Part shown: piece after piece, positions 32,591 through 42,056 of the stretch | Layout of the letters: each line of letters opens with the position of its first letter | Position numbering within the stretch: position 1 is the first letter of the stretch | Assembly (NCBI GenBank): GCA_003132145.1 | Contig: PKWU01000070.1 | Span: 46,001-107,807 of the forward strand | Reading direction: 5' to 3' | Length of the DNA stretch: 61,807 nt | From: Granulicella sp. | GTDB lineage: Bacteria > Acidobacteriota > Terriglobia > Terriglobales > Acidobacteriaceae | Translations under genes and position numbers: made by a program | Notes under the pieces: generated by a model | What the model was told of the DNA's origin: nothing | Seen by the model: only the letters and a program-made list of their open reading frames with translations | The model's database searches: none

Positions 32591-33745
32591 TCAGTTGACG
32601 GATGGCGCGCGGCGGCGCAGGAGGGCCTTGCGGGCAGGCTCTTCCACCAGATAATACGCGACGAATGCGAGCAGAATGGTGGCGGCGTAGGAGATCCATG
32701 GATCGAACGCGGCCAGGTGCAGGCGATCGGTCACATGATAGAGGCGGAGCGTGTTGATGAAGTTGAAGTGCAGCAGAAAGAGGCAATAGCTGGCCTGGCC
32801 GAGCAGCACCAGCGGCCTCCAGGTGAAGATTGAGGCGATGGGGTTCGGTCCGCTGAGGCCAACGATGAGCGCGGCAAAGAGCGGCATCAGCAGTCCGCCG
32901 TGCATCAGGACGAAGGGCGCGTGCTGGACGGCCTCGGCGTAGAACGCGGCCAGCGCGATGAGGCTGGCTGCGGCGACCAGGGCGCGCCGGCGCGTGCTGA
33001 GCGCGAGGACAGTCTGGAGCTTGCCCAGGCCGACCCCAACCAGGAAGGTGGTTGCGTAGGCCAGCGGAGTGTACTTGAGCGCGCGCAGCCAGGTGCCGGA
33101 GCTGTAGCGGTTGATTGGCGCGGCGAGATGGTCCGGGTTGAGCAGAATGTAGAGCGAATGGGGAACCAGTCCGAGCGCCCAGATGGCGACCAGAAGCGCG
33201 ATCAGGCGGGCGGGAGACTTTGGCCACTGCAGGCGGATGAGCCAGGGGAAGGCGGCGTAGAGGAGGACTTCGGCCGAGAGCGTCCAGGCGACGGTGTTCC
33301 AGAAGGTGGCAAGCCCTGGACTCCAACCCTGAAGCAGCAGCGGCGTGAGGATGAGGCCGACGAAGAAGTCCGCGTGGCTGCGCGCGTGCCACTCTGCCTG
33401 GAGCATGGAGAAGGAGATGGCGAGCGAGAGCAGGTAGACGGGATAGCTGCGGGCGAAGCGGGCGCGCCAGAACACGCGCTTGTCGAGCGGCGCGGACCGG
33501 CCAGAGTAGTTGTACGCGAGCACGAAGCCGGAGAGAAGAAAGAAGAAGCCGACGAAGACGTAGGCGCTGTCGAAGACTGGATCGAGAAACCGCATGTGCG
33601 GCGGCGTGAAGTGGAAGAACATGATGCCGAGCGCAAGCAGGCAACGAAGGCCGGTGAGCGCAGGCAGATTCGGCCTGCGCGCGGCGGCGCCCGGTTGCGC
33701 GAAGACAGGGGATGGTGCGCCGGGCTGTTGCAGGGTGGGGTCCAC
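32591..33745 (-). CDS. Acyltransferase 3 family membrane protein
   Basis: This integral membrane acyltransferase (384 residues) resembles the OafA/NodX/WecH family, which O-acetylates sugars on the cell surface. It has about ten hydrophobic segments. The conserved early motif appears as LTGLRCLLALGIMFFHF, with the essential His in FFHF, followed by GFFFLLSGFVLAYNY, the typical second helix. The C-terminal end is RKALLRR. No glycosyltransferase or polysaccharide cluster is beside it, so the substrate is unknown. Confidence 0.9.
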   Translation of the reverse strand: MDPTLQQPGAPSPVFAQPGAAARRPNLPALTGLRCLLALGIMFFHFTPPHMRFLDPVFDSAYVFVGFFFLLSGFVLAYNYSGRSAPLDKRVFWRARFARSYPVYLLSLAISFSMLQAEWHARSHADFFVGLILTPLLLQGWSPGLATFWNTVAWTLSAEVLLYAAFPWLIRLQWPKSPARLIALLVAIWALGLVPHSLYILLNPDHLAAPINRYSSGTWLRALKYTPLAYATTFLVGVGLGKLQTVLALSTRRRALVAAASLIALAAFYAEAVQHAPFVLMHGGLLMPLFAALIVGLSGPNPIASIFTWRPLVLLGQASYCLFLLHFNFINTLRLYHVTDRLHLAAFDPWISYAATILLAFVAYYLVEEPARKALLRRRAPSVN

Positions 33746-33829
33746 TGGATTCCAGTTTATCCGGGAAGCTGGACTGGGCGACTTGCGTGTTGCGCGACCG
33801 CTAAGGCGAGGCTGTTACGGAGTTGGCTG

Positions 33830-34534
33830 TTACGGAGTGACGAGGGAACCCAGCGGCTCGCCCTGGATGACGCGGACGATGTTGCCCGGCTCCTTCATGC
33901 TGAAGACCATCATGGGCATGTTGTTGTCGCGGCAGAGCGAGACGGCGGCGGTGTCCATCACCTTCAGGTTGAGGCGGAGAATGTCGGCGTAGGAGATTTG
34001 GGGGAACTTGGTGGCGTCGGGGTGGGTCTTGGGGTCGGCGGTATAGATGCCGTCGACCGAGGTGGCCTTGAGCAGGATGTCAGCCTTGATCTCCATGGCG
34101 CGCAGGCTGGCCGCGGTGTCGGTGGAGAAGAAGGGGTTGCCGGTGCCGGCGGCGAAGATGAGGATGCGGCTTTTTTCCAGGTGGCGCATGGCTCGGCGGC
34201 GGATGTATGGCTCGGCGACCTGGCGGATTTCAATGGCCGACATCACGCGGCAGACCAGGCCCAGCTTTTCGACAGCGTCCTGCAGCGCGATGGCGTTGAT
34301 GACGGTGGAGAGCATGCCCATGTGGTCGGCGGCGACGCGGTCCATGTCAATGGCTTGCTGGGCGACTCCGCGGAAGAAGTTGCCTCCGCCAACCACGATT
34401 CCGATCTCGCATCCGAGGGCGTGGACAGCGGCGATCTCGGCGGCCACTTTGTGAATGAAGACAGCGTCGATGCCGAAGCCGGCGCCTGCGGCGAGGGCTT
34501 CTCCGGAGAGTTTGAGGAGGATGCGTTTGTACAT
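33830..34534 (-). CDS. pyrH: Uridylate kinase
   Basis: This hexameric UMP kinase (234 residues) makes UDP for RNA and DNA synthesis. The KLSGEAL ATP-binding motif is near the N-terminus, with IVVGGGNFFRG, then TGNPFFSTDTAASLRAMEI, VDGIYTADPKTHPDATKF and LKVMDTAA as the usual blocks. The start at 34534 gives the family-typical MYKRILLKLSGE. It is transcribed after cysE, with a 35-base perfect inverted repeat in the gap. The usual neighbours tsf and frr are not present here. Confidence 0.95.
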   Translation of the reverse strand: MYKRILLKLSGEALAAGAGFGIDAVFIHKVAAEIAAVHALGCEIGIVVGGGNFFRGVAQQAIDMDRVAADHMGMLSTVINAIALQDAVEKLGLVCRVMSAIEIRQVAEPYIRRRAMRHLEKSRILIFAAGTGNPFFSTDTAASLRAMEIKADILLKATSVDGIYTADPKTHPDATKFPQISYADILRLNLKVMDTAAVSLCRDNNMPMMVFSMKEPGNIVRVIQGEPLGSLVTP

Positions 34535-34616
34535 GTCAGGACTAAGTATCGCACGGCGCTGGAAGGGTGGTCTGCCCGTTGCGTGGGCAGCAGCAGAAGT
34601 CGACCCATGGAGATGG

Positions 34617-34651
34617 TTGAGGGCGTCTCTGGGACCCAGAGACGCCCTCAA
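34617..34651. repeat. Perfect 17-bp inverted repeat between cysE and pyrH
   Basis: TTGAGGGCGTCTCTGGG and its exact complement CCCAGAGACGCCCTCAA are separated by one base. No U-run follows on either strand, so it does not look like a classic intrinsic terminator for cysE, although the strong stem could attenuate transcription. It could also be another dispersed palindrome. Confidence 0.7.
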
Positions 34652-34708
34652 AGCCGTTCACGGTGCAGTTCCGGTTGCGTCCGGCCGCCGCAATGCGAGC
34701 GTTGCCGG

Positions 34709-35463
34709 TCAGATGCCCTCGCCCATGCTGACCTGGTCGGCGCGCGAAGACTGCTCGCTGCGGTACTGCGCGCTCTCTTCCTGCTCCACTTCAAGCGCAT
34801 TTGCCGGTTCCTGGCGCGCGGTCTGCAGCTCGCCGTCCAGCCGCTCCACGCGGGTGGTCAGCCGCTTCACCTCGTCGGCCAGCGCGATGATGACATCGGA
34901 GAGCGGGTCGTTGACGTCATGGGGATCGGTGATGAGCACCCGCTTGCCGTTCTGATAGACGATGTGTGCGGGGACCCCGACCACGGTGGAGTCCGGAGGC
35001 ACGTCTCGCACTACCACCGAACCCGCGCCGACGCGGGAGTTTTCGCCGATGGTGATATTGCCCAGGATGTTGGCGTTGTTGCCGACAAAGACGCCGTTGA
35101 GCAGGGTGGGGTGCCGTTTGCCGACACCCTTTCCCGTGCCGCCCAGAGTTACGCCCTGGTACAGAGTCACGTCGTCGCCTACGATCGCGGTTTCGCCGAT
35201 GACGACGCCCATTCCGTGGTCAATGAAGACGCGGCGTCCGATGCGCGCTCCGGGATGAATCTCCACGCCGGTCCAGAAGCGCGTGACCTGCGAGAAAAAG
35301 CGCGCAAGAAGACGCAGATTTTTGCACCACATCCAATGATGAATGCGATGCGCCCAGACCGCCTGCAACCCCGGATAGCAGAGCAGCACCATCGCCTGCG
35401 ACGTGGCGGCCGGATCGCGCTCGAATACGCAGCGGATGTCTTCGCGGATGGAGGCGATCAGGT

Positions 35464-35467
<4 letters not shown>
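34709..35467 (-). CDS. cysE: Serine O-acetyltransferase
   Basis: This enzyme makes O-acetylserine for cysteine synthesis. It has 252 residues, with an N-terminal helical part ([20 protein letters not shown]) and a left-handed beta-helix made of hexapeptides, [37 protein letters not shown] and [20 protein letters not shown]. The C-terminal 60-residue tail is Glu/Gln-rich and likely coiled ([17 protein letters not shown]). Its ATG overlaps the stop of cysK by 4 bases, so the two are translationally coupled. Confidence 0.93.
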
Positions 35468-36435
<968 letters not shown>

Positions 36436-36792
36436 CGTGTCCCCTTTGACTCATAACCCGGCGCGACGCCGGTGTTGCGCTGCTGGGTGCGCGCTGCCGC
36501 GGATGAAGCAGCGCCCAATGCGGTGGGAGTACGAGGTGGGGTCAACAGAAAAATGCGCGGGGAGATGCTGCAATGCGGTCGTGGAGACGCCTTGCGACCT
36601 GCATCCCATCAAGCATGACCGAAACTGGCCCGCGAAGACGTTCGCAACGGTTCTGATTGGGATCGCTCATCACTCTACCAAAGATTATAAGAACGGCGCG
36701 GGACAATGTCTAACCATCAGACGTTTGCCACGCCATGCCTGGTGCGGTTTCTCTGAATTTGATGGCGCGAAGAGCGTGCTCGGTGAAACGCG
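36436..36792. other. Intergenic region upstream of cysK
   Basis: About 357 bases separate the cysK start from the stop of the metallo-beta-lactamase gene on the same strand. A plus-strand open frame of 133 codons runs across it but starts antisense to cysK and has no recognisable product. The region should contain the cysK promoter on the minus strand. I see a small GGCGCGACGCC-type hairpin near 36459 but no named riboswitch. Confidence 0.4.
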
Positions 36793-38244
36793 CTAGCTCA
36801 CCTCGAACCGGTCGCCGCGCTTGGGACAGACGACCTCCAGCTTGTAGCGGGCTTCAATTTTGCTCTTCAGCGCCTGCTGTGCTGCCGGCTCGCCATGCAC
36901 GAGGAAGACCTTCTTCAGCCCGGCAGCGGCCGGCGCCATCCAGTCCAGCAGCTCATTCTGATCCGCATGTCCACTCAGCGAGTCGATCGAATCGACCTCG
37001 GCGCGCACGCGCATGGGCGCGCCCAGGATGTTGACCTCCGGCAGCTTGTCGAGCAGCTTGCGGCCCAGCGTATTCTCCGCCTGATAGCCGGTGATGAGGA
37101 CGAAGTTGCGCGGGTCCTCGATGCCGTTCTTCAGGTGGTGCAGGATGCGGCCGGCTTCGCACATTCCCGACGCCGACATCACAAGGTAGGGCACGCGCAG
37201 ATCGTTCAGCGCCTTGCTCTCCTGCACCGTCTGGGTGTAGCGCAGGCGCTTCCAGCCGAAGGGGTCCTCGCCCTTGGCGGTGAAGGCGGCGGGCTCCTCG
37301 TCCCACTCCTCGGTATGCTTCTCGAAGACGCCGGTGACGGCGACCGCGAGCGGGCTGTCGACAAAGATGGGCAGCTCGGCGATCTGCTTCGAGTCGATGA
37401 GTTCGTGGAGCAGCATCACCAGTTGCTGCGTGCGCTCGACGGCGAAGGCGGGAACGATGATGTGTCCGCCGCGCGCGGTGACGCGCTTCACGATGCCGGC
37501 GAGCTTCTGCTTCACATCGCCTACGGGTGCGTGCAGGCGGTCGCCATAGGTGCTCTCCATGATGAGGTAGTCGGCGGCGGGCGCGGGGTCGGGGTCGCGA
37601 GTGATCGGCAGGTTCTTGCGGCCGACGTCGCCGGAAAAAAGCAGGCGCGTCTTCTGGCCGTTCTCCACCGCGTCGATCAGCACGCAGCTTGAGCCGAGCA
37701 TGTGGCCCGCGTTCGACGACGTCATGGTGAAGCCGGCGTCCTTGGTCGACCCGGCCAGCAGTTGCGGCTCGTGCAGCTTGACCGGCAGGAACTGCTGCTC
37801 CACCTGCGTGGCGTCGTCCTGGGTGTAGAGCGGTGGGACCGGCGCGGGGCCGGGAGGCATGCCGATGGAGCTTCGCCTGCCGTTGATCTTGGTGAGGAAC
37901 TCGGCGTCGCTCTCCTGGATGTGCGCGCTGTCCTTCAGCATGGGCGCGCAGAGGTCGATGGTGGCGGGCGTGGAGTAGATGGGCCCGCGATAGCCCTGCT
38001 TCGCCAGCAGAGGCAAGTCGCCGCTGTGGTCGATGTGTGCGTGCGAGAGGACGACCGCATTCAGCCCGCCCGCGGCAAGCTGCTGCGGCGTGAACGCCAG
38101 ATGCGAGTTGATGTCGGCTGCCTGCTGGCGATGGCCCTGGTAGAGCCCGCAGTCCAGCAGCACGTTCTGCCCCGCGCATTCGATGTGGTGGGACGACCCG
38201 GTGACGGTTTGATCCGCACCCCAGAAATGCAAACGAATTGCCAT
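36793..38244 (-). CDS. MBL fold/beta-CASP RNA-processing hydrolase
   Basis: This protein (483 residues) belongs to the metallo-beta-lactamase/beta-CASP family related to CPSF73 and the bacterial YsxA-like nucleases. It has the HxHxDH motif as LSHAHIDHSGDLPLL, the metal-binding Asp in FSGDVGRKNLPI, the beta-CASP region with ISKQIAEL-like sequence (DSKQIAELPIFVDSPLAVA), and motifs A/B/C ending in the C-terminal VHGEPAAQQAL. GSCVLID and MSASGMCEAGRILHHLKNG match this family. It probably cleaves or degrades RNA. Not RNase J, which has a different N-terminal layout. Confidence 0.9.
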   Translation of the reverse strand: MAIRLHFWGADQTVTGSSHHIECAGQNVLLDCGLYQGHRQQAADINSHLAFTPQQLAAGGLNAVVLSHAHIDHSGDLPLLAKQGYRGPIYSTPATIDLCAPMLKDSAHIQESDAEFLTKINGRRSSIGMPPGPAPVPPLYTQDDATQVEQQFLPVKLHEPQLLAGSTKDAGFTMTSSNAGHMLGSSCVLIDAVENGQKTRLLFSGDVGRKNLPITRDPDPAPAADYLIMESTYGDRLHAPVGDVKQKLAGIVKRVTARGGHIIVPAFAVERTQQLVMLLHELIDSKQIAELPIFVDSPLAVAVTGVFEKHTEEWDEEPAAFTAKGEDPFGWKRLRYTQTVQESKALNDLRVPYLVMSASGMCEAGRILHHLKNGIEDPRNFVLITGYQAENTLGRKLLDKLPEVNILGAPMRVRAEVDSIDSLSGHADQNELLDWMAPAAAGLKKVFLVHGEPAAQQALKSKIEARYKLEVVCPKRGDRFEVS

Positions 38245-38278
38245 GCGTTCTCCTTTTTCGATTAACGAATATTTCCGA

Positions 38279-38308
38279 TTGTCATTCTGAGCGCAGCGAA
38301 GAATCCCC
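38279..38308. repeat. Family C repeat
   Basis: TTGTCATTCTGAGCGCAGCG followed by AAGAATCCCC. It is between the beta-CASP gene (its start is at 38244) and the next exported protein, so it lies in the promoter region of the former. It is the same repeat type as those at 9585, 12861 and 53078. Confidence 0.85.
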
Positions 38309-38413
38309 GTATTGGTTTTTGCTGTTGCCTGTTCTAACTCCCAACCAGCGTGTGCGCTCCCAGCTTATGCGCATCATCTGTAAGTTGGCCAGAGCGATCG
38401 ACGCCGAACACGC

Positions 38414-39271
38414 TCAGTGCGGTTTTGTAGGTTTCTTGATCTCGAGATAATTTTTGTGCTGTATTAAACGGTATTTGCCATTGCTGAACCGGTAAATCTC
38501 CGTCCAGTTCTCATCTTTCAGCCGATGACTGGTACCAGGCATGTCATTGCCCCTCGAAATAACCTCGATGTCGTAATAGTCATTCCGGTCATTGGCATTT
38601 TCATCGCTGCCAATAAACTTGATCGCGGCCGTCGAACGGTACTTTACATGTATCGCAAATTTGTCGGTAGGATCGTACGCTCCGTAGTCGTCTTGTTCAT
38701 CCTCAATACTCCACACATTGCTGACTGTCTTGTCTGCGGGCACAAGCAAAACTTTGTAAGACGACGCGAAACCCTGCCCCTCATTATCGAGCGATAGTAT
38801 AAGGCCATATTTACTCGGGCCAACTGTCACAAAATCGACATACGGTGGACTGCCCCAGCCACCCCAAAAACCAGTTGCAGCATTGGCGCTCTGCAAAACC
38901 CAATGTTCCGCTTGCCATGTGAAAACAGCCACGCCGATTGCTGGATCACATGCGTGGCAGTCATATCCAGACGGGTCGCTGGCTGGCTTTGCGCTCGCCA
39001 CCAGATAGATCTTCTCCGCTTTGTCCTCCTGAACTTCCGCCATCAACAACACTGAGACGGAAACATTAGTATCTTCTTTCCGGCATGGCCATCCTTCCGA
39101 ATATGGGGATGGAATCAACTGGCCTTTCGTGCATACCCACTGCGCGGTCTCCGTCGCTGGATCATATTGGTTATAGAGCTGCTTCAGCGCTTCGTCCTGC
39201 GACAGAGGCTCTTGCGCTGGCAGTGTTGTTAGTGAGCAACACAAGATCAGAAGGAACATCAGCGATTTCAT
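38414..39271 (-). CDS. Exported protein of unknown function
   Basis: This 285-residue protein has a signal peptide MKSLMFLLILCCSLTTLPAQ. Several cysteines (VCTKG, WPCRKE, CHACDP) may form disulfides in the periplasm. The remaining sequence is mixed alpha/beta with aromatic residues (GFWGGWGSPPYVDFVTVG). No family is recognised. Its base composition is clearly more AT-rich than the flanking efflux genes, which suggests transfer. It is downstream of the RND outer-membrane gene on the same strand with a 61-base gap. Confidence 0.65.
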   Translation of the reverse strand: MKSLMFLLILCCSLTTLPAQEPLSQDEALKQLYNQYDPATETAQWVCTKGQLIPSPYSEGWPCRKEDTNVSVSVLLMAEVQEDKAEKIYLVASAKPASDPSGYDCHACDPAIGVAVFTWQAEHWVLQSANAATGFWGGWGSPPYVDFVTVGPSKYGLILSLDNEGQGFASSYKVLLVPADKTVSNVWSIEDEQDDYGAYDPTDKFAIHVKYRSTAAIKFIGSDENANDRNDYYDIEVISRGNDMPGTSHRLKDENWTEIYRFSNGKYRLIQHKNYLEIKKPTKPH

Positions 39272-39332
39272 CTGGAGTTTCCTCGGCGAAACTGATTCGC
39301 TCGAATTGTATCGCTCTCTATGCGAGGCTGGG

Positions 39333-40766
39333 CTAATTGCTGGGGAGTTGGGTGGTGGACCAGCCGCCGCCGAGGGCTAGCTGGAGCTGGGCGCTGGCGA
39401 CGATGCGGCGCGCGACCAGGACGGCGGCGGCGCGTTCGTCGGACAACTGGATGGTCTGGTTGGTGAGGACTTCGAGGTAGGTGGCGAGGCCGCGCTTGTA
39501 GCGGAGCGTGGAGAGCTGGGTGCTGCGGGTGGCGGCGTCGACCGCGCGCTGCTGGGCGGCTGCCTCCTGCTCGAGCACGCGCAGGGCGGAGAGCTGGTCC
39601 TCCACATCGCGGAAGGCCGAGAGTACCTGTTGGCGATAGAGCGCGGTGGCCTGCTCGCGCTGGGCGATGGCGTAGTCCACCTGCGCGCGGCGGCGGCCCG
39701 CGTCGTAGAGAAGCTCGCTGGCGGAGGGGCCGGCGTTCCACTCCGCGCTGCCGGAGCTGAAGATGCGGCTGACCAGGGCGCTCTCCATGCCGCCCTCCGC
39801 GCCCAGCGTGATGTTGGGGTAGTACGCGGCCTTCGCCACGCCGATGAGCGCATTGGCGGCGGCGACACGGCGCTCGGCGGCGGCGATGTCTGGACGGCGC
39901 TGCAGCAGCTCGGAGGGAACGCCGGTGGGGATTGCGGGAGGACCGCCGGCGAGGGGCTCGTCGATGATATGAAAGCTTGTCGCGGACTCGCCAACCAGCA
40001 CGGCGATGGCATGTTCGTACTGCGCGCGCTGGACGCCGAGGTCGATGAGCTGCGCGCGCGCCTCTTCCAGTTGCGCTTGGGCCTCGGCGACATCACTCTG
40101 GGTGCTGAGGCCGCCCTTGAGGCGGACCTGCGTGAGATCGAGTGTCTGGGTGTATGCGTCGATGGTGGCGCGCAGCAGTTGCGCCTGAAGATCGAGGCCG
40201 CGCAGTTGGAGGTAGGTGACGGCGAGCAAGCCTTGCAGGCTGAGTCGCGTGTTGGCGAGGTCGGCGGCGGAGGCCTGCGCGCTGGCCGAGGCGGACTCGA
40301 TCTGGCGGCGGACGGCTCCCCAAAGGTCCGGCTCCCAGGAGATGTTCAGGGGGATCAGGAACTCCCAGTAATCGCGTTGTGTTGCCGGGCCTACCTGCGG
40401 CGCGTTGGCAGCGATGCCATTGCGCGTGGCCGAGCCTCCGATGGAGACCGTGGGGTAGAGCGAGGCGTGGGTCTCGCGCACCAGATCGTGGGCCTGTTCG
40501 TAGGCATGCAGCGCGGCCGCAATGTTTTGGTTCGCGCTAGCGCAGCGCTGCTCCAAATCGTTCAGCTCCGCGCTCTGGTAGACAGCCCACCACGCGCCAC
40601 GATCGGCTGCGTCGGCGGGCGTGGCGGAGGCCCAATCGCCATTGTGGCCGGCATCGGAGTAAGACGGCGGCGCGGGCACAGGCGGGACCTTGTAGTTCGG
40701 CCCGACGGTCTTGCATCCGGCGAGCGCCAGCGGGGCCAGCAGCGCAACGGTGCGGTATGCCTTCAT
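39333..40766 (-). CDS. RND efflux outer membrane factor (NodT/OprM family)
   Basis: This is the TolC-like exit duct of the tripartite pump. It is 477 residues, with a lipoprotein signal ending in the lipobox LAGC (residues 16-19) and the family start KTVGPNYKVPPVPAPPSY. The two OEP repeats are visible (ALHAYEQAHDLVRETHASLYPTVS, and later NALIGVAKAAYYPNITLGAE), with RRPDIAAAERRVAAAN in between, the typical NodT motif. It overlaps the adaptor stop by 4 bases (ATGA). Confidence 0.94.
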   Translation of the reverse strand: MKAYRTVALLAPLALAGCKTVGPNYKVPPVPAPPSYSDAGHNGDWASATPADAADRGAWWAVYQSAELNDLEQRCASANQNIAAALHAYEQAHDLVRETHASLYPTVSIGGSATRNGIAANAPQVGPATQRDYWEFLIPLNISWEPDLWGAVRRQIESASASAQASAADLANTRLSLQGLLAVTYLQLRGLDLQAQLLRATIDAYTQTLDLTQVRLKGGLSTQSDVAEAQAQLEEARAQLIDLGVQRAQYEHAIAVLVGESATSFHIIDEPLAGGPPAIPTGVPSELLQRRPDIAAAERRVAAANALIGVAKAAYYPNITLGAEGGMESALVSRIFSSGSAEWNAGPSASELLYDAGRRRAQVDYAIAQREQATALYRQQVLSAFRDVEDQLSALRVLEQEAAAQQRAVDAATRSTQLSTLRYKRGLATYLEVLTNQTIQLSDERAAAVLVARRIVASAQLQLALGGGWSTTQLPSN

Positions 40767-42046
40767 GGCTTGGCTCCCGCATCCGGCGTCACCACGCGCA
40801 CCAGTTCGCCATCGGTGAGCGAGTCGGGCGGGTTGGCGATGACGAATTGACCGGGCGCGAGGCCGCCGAGGACCTCCATGGTCGAACCGGAGTCGCGCCC
40901 CGCGGTGACGCGCACGATGTGAGCGTGGTTGGTTGCGTCGACGGTGGCGACGTGCAGTCCGTCCGGCTCGAAGATCAGCGCGCTGACGGGAACGATCAAC
41001 GCGGGAACATTGGTTGAGACGTTGAGATGGACCTCTGTGTAGCTGCCGGGAAGAAGCTCGCCGGAGCGGTTGTCCACATCCACCTCGGCCAGCAGCGTGC
41101 GCGTTGCCGGGTCCACCGCGCCGGAGGAGCGCACCAGCTTTCCGTGGAAGATGCGGCCCGGAAACTGGGGCAGCGTCAGCGTGGCCGTCACGCCATTCTT
41201 CGCGTCCGGAGCGTAGATCTGCGGGACGTTGATGAAGACGCGCAGCGTGCCGATGGCCGAGATGTCGAAAACCTCCTTGCTGCCGGTGACGGTGCCCGCG
41301 CCGGGCGTGGTTGTGCTTCCGGCGGGGGTGACGAGCTGGCCGATGTCCAGGTTGCGCGCGGTGATGACGCCGTCGAAGGGCGCCTCGATGCGCTCGAAGG
41401 ACTGCAGCTCTTCGAGCCGTCGCACGTTGGCCTGCGCGGAGTTCACCTCGGTCGAGCGCGCCTCAAGCTGCGAGACGGCGTTGTCGGTGTCCTGCTGCGA
41501 GACGGCGTTCTGCGCGATCAGTCCGCGATAACGGTCCGCCGTTACCTTGGCCAGCGCGGCGTTGCTCTGCGCGGTTGCCAGGTCCGCCTTTGCCTGGGCA
41601 AGCTGCTGGTCCAGCTCCGGCGTCTCGATGACGGCGAGCAGATCGCCCTTGCGCACATGCGAGCCGATGTCGTGCGACCAGCTCTTCACATAGCCGGTAG
41701 TGCGCGCGTAGATGGGGGCCAGCGTGAAGGCCTGTATGTTGCCGGGCAGCACGATCTCGCGGGCGTCCTTCTCGAAGACCGGCTGCGCCAGCGAGACCGG
41801 CGGTGCTGCATTGGTATCGGTGTATCGCACAAGTTCGGTATTGGCATGGACGCGGCGCACAATGCCGACTATGGCTGAGGCGACGGCCACGATGAGGACG
41901 ACGACGACCAGCGTCACCAGTGAGCTGCGCGAGACCTCGGGCGTTGCGGTTTCGTCATGACTTGTTGCTGACACCTTCGACTCCGGGTCCTTCATAGATG
42001 CGTCTCCGTGCGCGAGCCTCGCGCCAATTCCATCGATCTCATCCAT
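40763..42046 (-). CDS. RND efflux periplasmic adaptor (membrane fusion protein)
   Basis: This membrane fusion protein links the inner-membrane pump to the outer-membrane duct. Its membrane anchor SSLVTLVVVVLIVAVASAIV is followed by a lipoyl/barrel region (NIQAFTLAPIYARTTGYVKS; GDLLAVIETPELDQQLAQAK), a coiled-coil hairpin, and the beta-barrel domain (FDGVITARNLDIGQLVTPAG). I choose the ATG at 42046, 10 bases after the pump stop, because GAGG overlaps the pump stop codon; ATG 41995 is an alternative. It overlaps the outer-membrane gene by 4 bases. Confidence 0.92.
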   Translation of the reverse strand: MDEIDGIGARLAHGDASMKDPESKVSATSHDETATPEVSRSSLVTLVVVVLIVAVASAIVGIVRRVHANTELVRYTDTNAAPPVSLAQPVFEKDAREIVLPGNIQAFTLAPIYARTTGYVKSWSHDIGSHVRKGDLLAVIETPELDQQLAQAKADLATAQSNAALAKVTADRYRGLIAQNAVSQQDTDNAVSQLEARSTEVNSAQANVRRLEELQSFERIEAPFDGVITARNLDIGQLVTPAGSTTTPGAGTVTGSKEVFDISAIGTLRVFINVPQIYAPDAKNGVTATLTLPQFPGRIFHGKLVRSSGAVDPATRTLLAEVDVDNRSGELLPGSYTEVHLNVSTNVPALIVPVSALIFEPDGLHVATVDATNHAHIVRVTAGRDSGSTMEVLGGLAPGQFVIANPPDSLTDGELVRVVTPDAGAKP

Positions 42047-42056
42047 CTTCGATGCC

